Shown here: positions 14,697 to 38,270 of the stretch, in pieces
How the letters are laid out: the number at the start of each line of letters is the position of its first letter
Numbering within the stretch: the stretch's first letter is position 1
Assembly (NCBI GenBank): GCA_023333565.1
Contig: JAJKFH010002068.1
Location: 496,001 to 560,000, forward strand
Direction: 5' to 3'
Source of the DNA: Puffinus mauretanicus
Taxonomy: Eukaryota > Chordata > Aves > Procellariiformes > Procellariidae
Length of the DNA stretch: 64,000 nt
Position numbers and translations under genes: made by a program
Notes under the pieces: model-generated
Database searches by the model: none
Told to the model about the DNA's origin: nothing
Seen by the model: the letters and a program-made list of their open reading frames with translations, nothing else

Positions 14697-14790
14697 TTTC
14701 CTTTTCCAGAATTCCCCCCCCTTCTAGATTTTCCCCCCTCCCTCCCTAGAATTTTTTTCCCCCTTTCTAGAATTTTTTTTCCTTTTCTGC
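14697..14790. repeat. Homopyrimidine tract with internal repeats
   Basis: About 94 bases almost entirely C and T on the plus strand. A TTCTAGA/CCTAGAATTTTTTT-like unit recurs three times, interleaved with C8, C6 and two C3 blocks. The minus strand therefore has four G runs between about 14,714 and 14,747, fitting a G-quadruplex motif. The strand asymmetry also fits triplex-forming DNA. Confidence 0.8.
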
Positions 14791-15339
14791 CAGCTATGAT
14801 GTATGCTGTTTTCACACAGAAAGGGGTGGTGGTGATGGGGAAAGCAAATCCCACCCTTATTCTTGAACACAGTAGACATGATGCAATTCTGCTGGGAGGG
14901 CAGCAGCAGTATCAACCAAATTACCAACTGTCCCAGTTCTGGAGCCTGGGACATGGTCAGTTCTGTTCTGCGAAGTGGAGTGCCAACCTCATTTCACAGC
15001 AGTCAGACTGCAGAAACTTGCAGTCAGTAATGATTTGGGCTTGATGTGAATTGGCAGCAGATGCTGATGAAAAGCATTTTGTCCTCATTGTAACATATCT
15101 AACCGCGAGTGCCCTCAGTTAAGTAAGGTCCTGAACTTTGCTACTTTCGGCTCATTTCTCAATACATTATAAACTGGCAGTTCATTATGTAATATATTAA
15201 AGTTGCATGCAAACCAGATGCCTCCCCATAGTTAACTTATTCCTAAATCATTATCTTCGGCACAATTACTGCTAAAAACATTTCTGCAGCTGTTTTAAGC
15301 TCTGCCAAAATAGTTTGAGCAGCATTTAAAATTAGCTTC

Positions 15340-15382
15340 AGTGTGTGTGTGTGTATATATATGTGTGTATATATATATATAG
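15340..15382. repeat. Compound (GT)n(AT)n microsatellite
   Basis: GTGTGT blocks pass into TATATA blocks twice within about 43 bases. Confidence 0.9.
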
Positions 15383-18300
15383 ATCTAAAATGAAGTCTTT
15401 TTGCAGGTCTCCCTTTTGCTTACTTATGAAATCTGAAGCTTTCAATGGGGGTAAGTCTAGGAATTCTTCATATCATAAGGAGCACATACAAATGTTGGTG
15501 CCACCTCCTGTCCTTTGTAGGTTGTATCTTGGGGGCCATTGTGTTTCTTGCAGTGTGAACACAATGGAGATAACAGAGAGAAAGTAGCAGAATGAGGTTT
15601 AAGTTTGTGGGAAAAGATCATGCTCTAGGAAAGAACAGTTACATATTGGTATTTAAAGGGGACTAATTGCCATCAGAAAATCATTGGCGTTTTACAGGCA
15701 CTGACATCAAGTTACAGTCATTTGATGAGCTGATGGACTATACTACAGCATTGTGGAACAGCCTGAGCGTTTTAGGAAGCTGAGCACTCCAGTCCAAGCG
15801 ACTGCATTCCTGTGGGGACTGGGATTGTGAAGCAGAAGATAACATTACAATTTGATGGATGTAAAATTGCAACAAAACAGATGACTTATTTATAAACAAC
15901 ACTCATTACAAAATCAGTATAACATGTCTAAAACCTAACGCCTTCTATATTAGTCCTGTTACAGAATACAGCAACCTTAATGGTAAAGACCTAATCATTT
16001 GGAGCAAATACCTCACAGCTGCCTCGCATCTTATTGAAACTATCATTTTAAAACACTTTTAACACTTTACTAGGGGACATAAATCACCAGGCTCTGAAAC
16101 AAGAAGTGCAATTATCTGAATACTGTTGCTTCCAATCAGTTAGCAATAAAAATATGTCAAGGCTATTAAAATTATAAACACTATATCATTTCTTTTTTTT
16201 TCTCACCAGGGAGCATTAAAAATAAATGACAAAAATGCAAAGCAGCCTTTAGACATTTCAACAAACCTCATAGTGTTGGTAGCAAGAGCAATGCAAGCAC
16301 ACTTCAGATATTGACTATATCTTAAGTGCATTCTTTCAAACAACTTAAAATGACAGCCAAATTAATTTTGAGTGCAAGCAGGTACAACTTCTGTTTGTTT
16401 TTTTTTTTTTTTTTTTTAAAATCAAAGTTACTATCACACCATTGTAGGCGCTAGCTTGGCACAGCACAGCTACACTTTCCTGCTAAGCTCAGCCATTTGT
16501 AGCAGACAGCATTTCCATGCAGTCACACACAGCTGAATCTCTCCATCCAGTTATCTACAAATCTCAAGTAGATGACAGAGCCTCAAGCTTTTGTATCAAC
16601 TTAGGTATTCTTTCCTACTCTTCTTTCCTACTCTTCCATTCTCTTTGCCCATGCATCTTGGATTGCATCCTGTGTAACTGTAGAGGGACAAGAGCAAAAA
16701 CCTTATTGTTCCTTTTTCCCAATTAGCACCTAAGTTGTCCCCCCAGCTTCTTTTTCCACTCCCCTTCAATTTCTTCTACAGTTTAACAGCTGTCAGCCTT
16801 CAAATCTTACTGTCAGGAAGTTACAGACTTGCACCCGTAATCCCAGGTGTATTTCCAAGCAATGTTCCCAAGAAGCTTTTGACGGAGGCAGGGGAGAGAA
16901 AAAAAACACCTGCAGAGAAAGACACAAGACAACCTCAGGACACAGTTTCTGTGAACTTTGCTTAATACCTAGGGGAAGGTAGGTTGAACCCAAGTCATTG
17001 TTTGCACAAAGCTTTATCACTTAATCTAGCAAACTTCATGCAGTTTCATACAGCAAAATACTTCGGAATGTCTGTACGCAATATCATTTCTGTTTCATTC
17101 TTTATGCATATGACACCAGCCTTCTGGAGGGCCTATAACTGGATAACAGACTTTAGTGAAACACAAGGTTTTAGACTTACAATTTTAAGAAGTGATTGTC
17201 ACAGTCTTTCATCTACGATGCACTCACCTTCAGATGGTGTCATATGGATAAGGGAGACAGCTCCTCTCAGGCGCGCAAAATACAGTCTCAAATTATTCCC
17301 TGTTGTTGTACATCCACTTACTGCTCTCCCCAGTTCACTTACTGCCAACTGCACCTACTGAATTCAGTCGGGTGACTAATGGCAAGGACACTTAGTATTT
17401 CCTCTTCCCAAAGGCTGTTATATTTTGGTGTGCATGGTGGTCAGAGTCCATTTAACTGACAAATCCACTTTTAAGTCTTCCTCTCCCAGTGGGATAATTT
17501 TCCAGGTCAATTTCTCTTTGTATGCGACACTGTCACCTTGGCTTTGACAACAAAGTTTATTAGACTTTCCACAGTGCACACACAGTAGGCATTAAAGCAT
17601 TTGGCTTATCCTTCCTCATCAGCATACTTCACTAAAAGCAACATCTTTCTCATACATCAGGCTACTTCAGCTAGTTTTGTGAGGGAAAAAGAGTATTGCT
17701 GAATTTTACTACTAGTATTTCAGACGAGATGGCTCAGCATCCCAACTTCTTTTGGCTCAGCTCTCGTTGTTATGGATTGTTTTGGCAACTGGAGTTAAGA
17801 ACACAAGATACACTTGTAAGAAAGAAATCCAACAAGAGTACCAAATTCCTAGGGAGCAAAGGGAAAGGAAAAAAAGAACACTTTCTGAAACTAATCAGAG
17901 ATCAGATGGGGGAAGATAGCCAAACCCCCAAACCCAAGACCATAATCTTCCCTTCAGCTGATAAGAAATTATCCTGATTATCTCAACTTCTGGTACATTT
18001 GGCACTGTTTAGCAGCCTCCTCTTTTAGAGTTTTCTTGCTTCTCCTGTTATCTTCTTTGAATGAGATTTAAGTAAACATACACTAATGTAAAAATTCTGT
18101 CATTTACTAAAGCTACATTCTCTGCTAAAGAGTTACTTTCACGCCACTACAGGTAAGGCCATGATGGGTGGCTTTTGCCATATGGTTATGGTTATGCATA
18201 TGGCGTGAAGATACAGTCTGCAGAAGAACAGCCTGGCTATCCTACTATAGAACTGGGCAGCACCATTCAGCAGACTTTTTTTTAACTTCAGTTCTGGTGG

Positions 18301-18404
18301 AGGTAGCATAAGAGCTGCAACAATGATCTCCTTTGAGTGCTAATTTTGCTCCCTTCATTCTGTGCTTGAAAAGGAAACACGTGAATGACCTCCACAGTCA
18401 TTTA
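15383..18404. other. Spacer downstream of C1orf159
   Basis: AT-rich sequence between the compound microsatellite and the inferred poly(A) site of C1orf159. It includes a 20-base T run at 16,398-16,417 and a 13-base unit repeated twice near 16,610-16,636. No gene is recognised. If the true 3' end of C1orf159 lies further left, part of this stretch would be its 3' UTR. Confidence 0.4.
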
Positions 18405-21077
18405 AAAAAAAACCTCAAATATGTTTATTTTGGCACAATTTAAAAATATACAAATACATTCAATATCAGGGTTCATTAAAGCCAATTTTTTAAAATATAT
18501 ATACGTACGTATTATTATTTTGGAGGGAGATGGAAACCAAAACACCACATTACATATTTAATTTGACAGTGCAAACGAATGAGAAACTGTTTAGACCAGG
18601 AGTCCACTGTGTCAGACAGGAATAACAAAAGCTGAACAGTTCCTGAAACACAAAAAAATAGTAAAAATACCTACTGCATTTAAAAGAGTTTGCTGGGGGG
18701 GGAAGAGTATAGGAAGGGGAAGAGAGATGTTATCATTGAGAAAAACTTGACTGCACGGAAGTTAGAGCATTAGATGCTTGACATTCAACTAAGTTACAAT
18801 ATGCACTTGAGGATAAGGTAGGGTTCAGACAGTACAATGACATGAATGATCCTTCAATAATTTTTGTGTAAAAAGAATATATTAGCAACTAAGCAATACA
18901 AGAATGCACTATCATTGACAGACCACAAGCAGAAACTCCCTGCTTTCAAAGGTGCAGTTTCTTGGCATTATTTGCATAGTTACTCCTTTTCCTCAGCGGT
19001 TAGGAAAATATTCAGCAACTAAGTTCAGGAAAAACCTATGACCTCCAGACACAATTTCTACCTGTGGAAAATCGCAGCAGCACAAAGATAAAAAGACATC
19101 AAAATGACAGAAACAAAACTGCCACCTCCTCAACTTGGGACATACGAACTATAAAGCACATTTCATATTGAAAGCTGAAGGGTCTCAAAATGGCATTGTC
19201 TGCTGTCTTTAGTTTTGTCCAGTAGAACAAAAAATTTTATTTATCATTGTGATAGAAGGACAATCTCAAGCTTCTCCATACAGCAATTCAGGCTCTTTTT
19301 TTGGCATGGGGACCTTTTAATGGTTTGTTCTTTATCCCCAATCTTGCCCTGGCTTGTTTGGATGCTACAAGAGATCTCATTACCTTGTAAGGAGAGAGAT
19401 AAAAGTAAATACAACTGCACTGAAACTTACATAAAAACAGGTCTATTCAGTAAGATAAATATATCTCCTCCCATCCCAGTTCTCATCTTTTAGCTTCGAA
19501 TAAGCTTTTAACCACAGAGAAAAGGGAATCTGGATCACAAGGTTTGGACTCTCCATATGGGTGTCATGTCAGCTCAAGACAGTTATGTTCACATTTTCCT
19601 GAAAAAGAGAACCGACTGTTCCAGTTTATGTTCATGCCAGTGGATGCTGATGAAGAGCTTCCAAGTAATTTATTTTAGGAGCACAGACCCGTAACAGAGT
19701 GCCAACTAAACCAAAACAGGCAATAACAACACAGGTAGGTGGGAATGCACAAGCTGCATAGTTATAATTTCACATATGGTGACAGTGACACTTCAACCAA
19801 TTTAGCAACCCTAGGTTTTTCACTTATTTCCCAGTCACCCACTCTTCTGCCCATACCACTGTGCCCATTATGCTGATATATGTGTTCACATGGCAACAGA
19901 GTCAACCATACCAGGAAAAAAACTGGTGAAGGATAACCTAGCCAAAAAAAAGAATTATTTTACAGCTACTTTAATTTCCGGATCAAGTGACTACTGAGCC
20001 ACACAGCTGGCATAAGATGGGCAAGAACAAGCATCTGAGAGTGGGGGGCTATTTATGCTGGCACATTCACCAAGGAAATACTTGTTGAGCTCTGTCATAA
20101 GGTGCTGGCCTGCAGATGTCAGGCATGTTAATGAAGGGCTTGACCAAAGAAACCCCTTATTGCATTGGCAGAAATTCACCTGACCTCTCCAGTTCAGCTC
20201 AATACTCACTGACATGTCTAACGGATACACAGCTAGCCTGCAGGAATTTTGGTTTCCCTTCAACTGCTGTGTTAAGGGAAGGAAGCTAGTGCAGACAGTC
20301 TTTGCAGGACAGACATAGCAGCCTATCAGTTACAAAGCCATAGCAAATGGCTCTTTATCCAAGGACTTAGCTGAAGCCAATTGGAAAGGCTTCTCAACAA
20401 ATTCCCACACCTGGGATTGGACCCATACTGACCACAGCCTTCAAAAGCACCAAGAACAACAGTATCTGGATAGTGGGTCTATATTCACAGTTAAAAACCA
20501 GGGTCAGCTATGTCATAGGCTGAAGAGGATGCTCCAGGAGGCATCATTTTTTGCTTCAAAAGGGTACTGCATGTTAGGTATTGTTATATTGTCCTACAAT
20601 GTTAAAGCAGTGGCACTTAGTGTTAGCATTTACAAGTGGGTCCTTCAAACAAGTCCACATCCTTGCGTAACACAGTATTTTGTGTTGGCCTGCAGCACTG
20701 GGACATTCAGCTCTGGGGACACAGAACACATCACAACACAGGAAGAAGAACGTGCCAAAACTGAAAGCATTTCGAAAAGAAAGGCAGATTCTTTAAAGAT
20801 TTTAAACACAGCATCTGTAGGAGACAAGTGAAACCACAGAGCTGGAATAGTGCATTTCAAGATCACCAAAGCAGTTCACCGAACTGGATGTAGCCTGCTA
20901 TCAGTATCTTTGCATTAGTTCATTTCTCTGTTAACATTTGGCACAAACCCTTTGACACAGTAATTTGGCTTCCATTTAGGTCAGCTGCTTGCGATGGTTT
21001 CCTGGCACTTCAGTGGATTCAGAAAAAGTTTCTTCGACACTCTGTACACTTACAAAGTCCTCAGTCAAGAATGAAGG
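18405..21077 (-). other. C1orf159 3' UTR (inferred extent)
   Basis: The stop codon of C1orf159 is at 21,078-21,080. Reading on along the minus strand, the best poly(A) site is an AATAAA at plus 18,424-18,429. It is followed by a G/T-rich then T-rich downstream element, giving a 3' UTR of about 2.7 kb. Other AATAAA candidates occur near 19,236 and 19,671, so shorter forms are likely. No other gene is seen here. Confidence 0.45.
18424..18429 (-). terminator. Candidate poly(A) signal of C1orf159
   Basis: AATAAA on the minus strand, followed within about 15-25 bases by GAGGTTTTTTTTT, a good downstream U-rich element. It is the first candidate of this quality when reading leftward from the C1orf159 stop; the more proximal signals lack such a downstream element. 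Confidence 0.45.
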
Positions 21078-31641
<10,564 letters not shown>

Positions 31642-33684
31642 GCCCAGGAAAGACACAAGTCTGAATAAGAACAGGGAAAGAAATTAGAATGTTTTATTGA
31701 TGACAGAGAAGTTATGCTTTCCCTTTGTTAAGGAACTTTTGCCAACACATTCCTTTTATTTGAATGCAAAGGCCTTTAAATTAAATATGCCAGGGGGAAT
31801 GACTTACCTTGGTTCAAGATACAAATTTGAGACATTCAGAATTTTCCCTCCAGCTGCAGAGGGGCAGGTTTCTGGCTATGGCAGACTGTGGTTGCTAAGA
31901 AACAAGGAGCCTTATCAGTCTGCTCCAAACTGGGCCATGCAGAGACTATTCCACACCCAGGATCTAAAAATCAATGTGATTGCAATAGAACGGTCACCGC
32001 CTGGCACCACCACTGATAAGCCTCCCCACAGTTACAGGCTCCTCTGGCCGCAGCATTGAACTGTGATGGATTTGCATCAGGACAGAGAGCACACACCACT
32101 TGGAAAAGGCAATGCTGCAATTAATTTCTTCCATGACAGCACAGTCATGAAACATTAATGAAGTCTGTCTGTTAATAAGTAGTATTTCTCAATTGCCTGA
32201 GAACAGACCTTCTCAATGTGGAACAGAATATTGCGGACAGTCTGCTACAAGCCTTGCTCTTTTCCCCTCCATTTTTGCCATATAACTCCATACATAACCT
32301 AAAGAAAGTCCACATTTCCTACATTAAATGGTTTGGATAAACTAAAAGGCACTAAATCATGCTTGATCTGCATTGTTCAGACACTCCCTATGTCAATATT
32401 ATATTTGCCTATTCTTTAGTCAATATAGTGTTGAAGCCACATCCAGTTCTCAGAACTACTGTACCTGCAGCCTGGTAGCTTTAGGAAAACATAAGTCTTT
32501 CATATTATAAATAAAACATGAGGCCAGACAAGGCCCTCTAACCAAAGCTTAATATAGAGGAAAGCATCTGAAAGAAAGCCTTCAACTGTAGGGGAGAACT
32601 CCTTTAGTGACTCATTTCACAAACTGAAATTTGTTACCATTTTTGTTAAATAAAAATCCAGCGGATGAGTTTTAAATTACTGCAAAATATGTACCATGAC
32701 CCTTGGCAAGTTGTTTTTCTGAAGAACAAAAATCATTGAGCGGTTCCTAGGATTGATTTAAAAAACTGAACGGAAATTACTTACACATTGCCTGTTGCAT
32801 CAATGTCAAAATAAGATTAGTTCGGCTTGGTGGGAAAACTTATTATTATCCCCTGCTACCAGCTGAAAGCTCCAAGATCAAGGATTGAAAATCCTGAAAA
32901 CCAAACTCCAGTCTTACTGCTACAACTAATTTCTACAGTTAGTGAGGACTGGGGCAGAGCAAGAAAAGCTTGCACTGTCATAATACCTTCCAATTTAAGC
33001 ATAACAAAGTCTGTCAGCATCAAGCTGCAGCATGATTTCATCAGTTCACACTTACGTACATGTAAATAAAACGACAGCTATACATTGACTGCTTTTCATT
33101 TTACTAAGTGCACTATGTGTGCGATGCTAGCTGACAAAGGCTGAGAGAGTGCCCGATTAGCCTTGCTGTTGGCAATGCAGATTATAGGAACCAAGGAACG
33201 TAAGCAGCAAGGAGCCTTTGTACATACAGAGATTCTCCAGAATGAGATACTATGAGCTAGTTAGCTTTGGGAATGGTACCACCACCACATCCTGGAGTGA
33301 AAATTAGGATGGATTATGGCAGTTTACAGAACTGCTGGAAAGTGATGGCACTGCCAAAAACAGCAGGGAAAATTTAGCTTTGGGAATTTTACACAAGGAT
33401 GGAAAGATACATTTCTAATCCACAGCTAAGCTCATAAACTGCTGACTAAAAAGCTTTAATGTTATTTTTCAACAATACCTGAGGTGACAGGATACCTCAA
33501 ATGCAAACACCTGTTTTAACAAAAAGGTGAAGTTATCTCAGACGATGACACAACCTTTCTAGAGTGCAGTACATACCCCCAAAAGCCAAGAACACCTAAC
33601 TTACAGCTTTGACAGGAACAGTTTCTCCTTGAGCACATTTGAGCAGAACAGAAGCTACTTACAACTCAGTAAATGATTGCTGAT

Positions 33685-34273
33685 TGTCATGGTTTAACCA
33701 CAGCCAGCAACTAAGCACCACACAGCTGTTTGCTCACTCCCCCCGCAACAGGGTGGCGGAGAAAATCAGAAGAGTAAAAGTGAGAAAACTCGTGGGTTGA
33801 GCTAAGGACAGTTTAATAGGTAAAGCAAAAGCCGCACGCACAAGCAAAGCAAAACAAGGAATTCATTCACCACTTCCCACCGGCAGGCAGGTGTTCAGCC
33901 ATCCCCAGGAAAGCAGGGCTCCATCACGCATATCGGTTACTTGGGAAGACAAACACCATCACTCCAAACGTCCTCCCTTTCCTCCTTCTTCCCGAGCTCT
34001 ATATGCTGACCATGACGTCATATGGTACGGAATATCCCTTTGGTCAGCTGGGGTCAGCTGTCCCTGCTGTGTCCCCTCCCAGCTTCTTGTGCACCCCCAG
34101 CCTGCTCGCTGGTGGGGTGAGGAGCAGAAAAGGCCTTGACTCTGTGTAAGCACTGCTCAGCAGGAACGAAAACGTCCCTGTGTTACCAACACAGTTTCCA
34201 GCACAAATCCAAAACACAGCCCCATGCTAGCTACTGTGAAGAAAATTGACTCTACCCCAGCCAAAACCAGCAC
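33685..34273 (-). mobile_element. Solo LTR of an avian endogenous retrovirus
   Basis: The sequence starts TGTCATGGTTTAACC and ends AAAACCAGCAC. It resembles from end to end a long terminal repeat family that is abundant in bird genomes. GCTGAT flanks both sides (33,679-33,684 and 34,274-34,279), a six-base target-site duplication typical of class II (ERVK-like) insertions. The expected terminal CA is followed by one extra C, so the 3' end is slightly altered. The ATTAAA poly(A)-like signal and the lagging U5-like end read on the minus strand, the same direction as C1orf159. No internal viral genes are present, so it is a recombined solo LTR. Confidence 0.8.
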
Positions 34274-35131
34274 GCTGATGTAGGCCTTGCACTTACCTAG
34301 TTTGACAGAGAGCTTTCCACTTGTGTATGACAGTATAGGAGTACTTATATAAATGCTATGAATAATTCTGGTTTAGATCACATTGCGTGTAACTTAATTT
34401 GCACATTTAAACTTTTAAAAACAGAGTTTTTCCTTTTTATGCCTTTCTATTGCAGTAAAGGTTGAATAACACAACTTCAGGATTTTTCAAGGCAGTCCAG
34501 CAGCGTCCAACGTTAAAACAATCCTCCGGATGTGCATAGGGATGGATGTATTTTAAACAAATACATACAGAGAGTTTGCCTTATTACCGATCAGTTTTCC
34601 ATAATCTCTCTTCGGAAATGAGATATTGCTTCTTGGCTGAGAAAGACTTCCTCTGGGGAAAACAGAGTTGGTAAAGACATTTGCTCATAAATTCTTCATC
34701 GTTTTGGATGCCATGCACAGATTTTTGTCAATAGCCAATTATTATAATATCTGCAAATACTAAGGAAAGGCAGATGAAAAAGGCATTTGTTTAAACAAAT
34801 GTATTCTTGTTATTTAGAAAAAATATTTATTTTCAGGAACAAGTCATTCTAAACAAGAAAACATTTGTGAAACTATCCACTTCCAAGTGCCCAATCCTCC
34901 TCTTTGTGAATGCAAATAGCTATACAGCATAAGCTCAATATTGGTGGTATGCCCATTCCTGAAATAAATGAAGATACTAATCAACAATACCGTTGCATTT
35001 ATGGGCAGGTATTTAGTCACAGCCACTAGTGATTCAAACAAACTAGAACATCTGCCCTGCAGCTGTTCCAGTAGAAATAGGACACGAGATCTATTTGCCC
35101 TCAATCATCAGCCAATATTTTTTATTTCTGT

Positions 35132-35175
35132 GTGAGAGAGAGACAATATCTAAGAGAGAGAGGGAGAGAGAGATA
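35132..35175. repeat. Interrupted (GA)n microsatellite
   Basis: Two GAGAGA blocks separated by ACAATATCTAA, in intron 1 of C1orf159. Confidence 0.9.
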
Positions 35176-37221
35176 TTTGTTGTTGGTTGGTTGTTTTTTT
35201 TTTTGTTTGAACCAGTTTTAACTACAGGAAAAGGAAAGCAGAGATGAACAAGCTCCTTTAAAGCTTCCAAACATATTACCTATGTTATATTTACTCAATT
35301 TACATTTTACTCTAGGTCCCAGAGCCACTTCAAATCCTGCTGGATTCTCTATCGGCCAGAAAAAATTAGAAGCCCATTAGTATAACATTATGTATAAATA
35401 ACATCTGTCTGAATGAGGCAGAAATTCAAGCCATGAAAGTAACACTGGAAATCTACTTTTTTTAGGGTAATGCCCATAAAAGATACCAGACAGACTTAAG
35501 CATCCATATTCTTTATATGTAATAATACAAATAACATATATAGTGTTCCTAAAGTCTGGTTGTGCCACACCACAGCAAGATTGGAAAAAGCTTGTGACTT
35601 GTAAGTCAAAGAATAAATCAAGTGCAGAACTTCCAAACAAGACAGCAACTTTACATAGGGATTTGTACTGTTAATTGGTCTCCCCATACAAAACCATCGA
35701 AGTAACACAACTCATTTTACTGCTTTCCAGACACAAGTCAATCCTAACCATTCTATTAACAACCCAAACAATATTTTACACCATGATTTTAATTTTAGAA
35801 AGGAAAAAACTCTAGAGCCTCCAAGGCATTCAGTATACACGAATTCTAACCATGCCTCTGAATGAGGTAGCTGAAGTTTTAGTTTTTAAATTAAGTACAC
35901 AAATTTGATCAGGATCAGACGCCCACAGCAAAACAATTTACAAGCCCATGGAATATTTCATGTTTGGCAGAGTTTTCTCTTTGGATTATGGAAAAAAAGA
36001 TAATGTCATGCACAAACTGGAGCCCAAATTAGAAAGCATTTATGCTTGAGATGCCAACACAGTTTTGAGAACACAGACATTTTAATTAAAACAAGTATTT
36101 CACACCAGAGTCCCACATTTGAAACAAATCTCAAATCACTGTCAACTTGCATCTCAAGTGCCACAATACACATAAGCTAAACACATCAAGATTCACTAAG
36201 TGAATTCTTCCTCTTGTTGCTTTTAAAAAAGAACGCAAACGATTAACGAACACTAAGCACTAGAAGACTTTTTCCTCCCACTCCTGGAAGCAAGTGCTCT
36301 TTAATTCATCTTTATGTCTACATTTTCCATACATATAGCTGCATATCTATTATTTCTGTTGTATTATCAGTATCTTTCTTGCTTAAAGTGTTGCTGGAGC
36401 ATTGTTTGAGCAAGGTAATTTTTTAGGTACATGGAAAAAGATGGCAGTAAAAAGAAACATTGCCTAAATTTCAGGTGGTTTTATAATTCACTCAGCAGAT
36501 CAGAGTTTGAAACTATAGCACACTCATTCTGCTGCCAAAGGCTTCTTAATTCTGATGTGACCTTGAATTAGTCATGATAGAACAGAAAAGTCAAAATGCA
36601 GCCTCACAAACAACTTGTAAAGGCCTAAACTCTCACTTACCAGCTCCTTCAGATGTATGCACTAGAACACTGCATCTTCCTTAGATAACACTGAATGCTT
36701 GTGGTATGTGGTTTACTGCTAATTTCTCATTGACACTGCAACTGTTTCACAATAAACCTGCACGGTAGAAGAACAGATATGGGTTGTGCTTAGAACAATC
36801 TTTTATAAATTAAAGCTGAAGGAGGACTTGTTTTTCCAGCTTTCTTAACATGCACCCGTGAAAAGAACGACTATCCCTACCCTTACATCAAAATGATTAT
36901 GTAATAGGCCAGAAACCAACAATTAAAAATACACACCTTCCACTCAAGATAATGAAGATATCTACTTTAAGCTCGGCTTTGCTTCAAAAGCAGTTACATA
37001 CCTGGAAGGTGCCTAGAGCAAACACTAGTTAACACCAACATTTACTGCTGTTCAGTCAACAAGAGTTTGGCAGTAACACATTCTGCTGTTACAGTGGTCG
37101 TTGCAGCCTTAAAAACTAAGAGCAGAGATGAACACTGGTGCAATCTGGTTGCCAGTAGTATAGCTATACACTACAGGGAAAGATGCTTCGGAAACTGAAC
37201 ATACGCATGGCCCAGTTAGGT

Positions 37222-37249
37222 CCCGCTCCCCGCTCCCCCCTCCCCCCCC
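37222..37249 (-). other. C-rich tract, G-quadruplex motif on minus strand
   Basis: C runs of 3, 4, 6 and 8 separated by one to three bases give four G runs on the minus strand, about 0.85 kb downstream of the C1orf159 exon 1 donor and inside the nascent transcript. It is followed at 37,310-37,356 by an A-rich tract. Confidence 0.7.
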
Positions 37250-37981
37250 GCAAACAGTGCAACAGAAATCTGTGTTATAGGGGTACATATTTCCTTGAAG
37301 TTTATCCAGAAAAAAAAAAAAAGAAAAAAAAAAAAAACACAAAACAAAAAAAAACACTAAACACCCACAACCCTAAAAAGTCTCAGATTGCCAAAAACTG
37401 TAGTAAACTGAGTTAGTTTATTAGGAAAAAAGTATCCAAAGTTTTATTGGACCATGAGAAAGAGATGATTCGTTTCCAGACGTGTCTCGAGAATACCGCA
37501 CTTCCACGTAAAACGCACCAGGAACCAAGGAGCCTTGAAAAGGCTGGGTAAGAAGGAGGAACGAGGGGCGACTCTTCCCCAGCTTTACCCTACATGGCAA
37601 ACCATCGCCGCTGCCCCCTCACACCCCCCCCGGCCCCGGCGAGAGGGTCGGGGGCTTTTTCCGCGGGAACGCGCCCTCCCCGCCCGCTCCGCGCTGCCGC
37701 CGGCTGCACCGCGCGGTCAATACGTTTCTGCCGCCGCTGCCCACCCCGGGACGCCGCTCGGGGGCCGGCCTCAACACCCCTCCCTACACCGCCGCCTTCA
37801 CCGGCAGCGGGACACCAGGGGGTTGAAGGGGCCTGGGCCGCGGCTGGCAGATCGCTCCCCGCCCGGCGGCGCTGGCAGGGCCCGCTGCCGCCTGCGGCCG
37901 CGCCGAAAGCTGCAGCGGAGCCCTCACCGCCTCGCCTCACCTGCCCGGCGGCGCCTCCCACGCCCCGAACAATGGGGCAAC

Positions 37982-38017
37982 GCCCGGGGGTTCGCCGCCG
38001 CCCGGGGGTTCGCCGCC
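37982..38017. repeat. 18-bp tandem repeat, two copies, in CpG island
   Basis: GCCCGGGGGTTCGCCGCC occurs twice head to tail, just downstream of the exon 1 donor of C1orf159. Confidence 0.95.
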
Positions 38018-38092
38018 CTCCTTCCCTCCCGCCGTCCCGCACTCCCTCCGCCGCCTGAGGGAACTGGCCGCCCTCCCCCGCTGCCTCCTTAC

Positions 38093-38250
38093 CTGAGGAA
38101 GCAACCTCCGGCAGTACAGGCGGCAGGTTCCCTTTCGTACCCCCCGCCCTCAGGCGGCGCCCTGCCCGCTCCTTCCCACGGCGCCCTGGGAATTGTAGTT
38201 CCCCCTCTGCCGGCCGACACGCAGGTTCCCCGAGGGGGCCGTTCGCTCGG
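38093..38250 (-). other. C1orf159: C1orf159 noncoding exon 1 (5' end approximate)
   Basis: The 3' edge is set by the strong donor CTCAG before GTAAGG, with the last exon base at 38,093. The 5' end is not visible in the sequence and is placed near the ZNF143-type sites. An alternative first exon could end at 38,288. Exon 2 carries 19 bases of 5' UTR and the ATG, so exon 1 is noncoding. Confidence 0.5.
38184..38200 (-). promoter_or_regulatory. ZNF143/Staf-type site 1
   Basis: On the minus strand AACTACAATTCCCAGGG matches the core of the ZNF143 recognition sequence (ACTACAATTCCCAGC). Confidence 0.75.
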
Positions 38251-38270
38251 AACTACAAGTCCCAGCAGCC
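38251..38270 (+). promoter_or_regulatory. ZNF143/Staf-type site 2
   Basis: AACTACAAGTCCCAGCAGCC is a near-consensus ZNF143 site on the plus strand, 50 bases from site 1 and in the opposite orientation. Confidence 0.75.

Larger units (their letters stand above)
31661..38092 (-). other. C1orf159 intron 1
   Basis: The inferred first intron runs from the donor at 38,093 to the acceptor before 31,660. It holds one solo LTR, a GA-rich microsatellite at 35,132-35,175, a C-rich tract at 37,222-37,249 followed by A-rich sequence at 37,310-37,356, and the downstream part of the CpG island. No gene is recognised within it. Confidence 0.55.

Noticed and set aside
31697..32059. 120-codon plus-strand open frame
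   Set aside because: It lies antisense in intron 1 of C1orf159, without splice, promoter or family support; length is within chance expectation.
33041..33093. Minus-strand MKSSQCIAVVLF stretch before a GTAAGT donor, also considered as the C1orf159 start
   Set aside because: It would end in the wrong phase for exon 3, and the 31.6-kb exon fits better in every respect.
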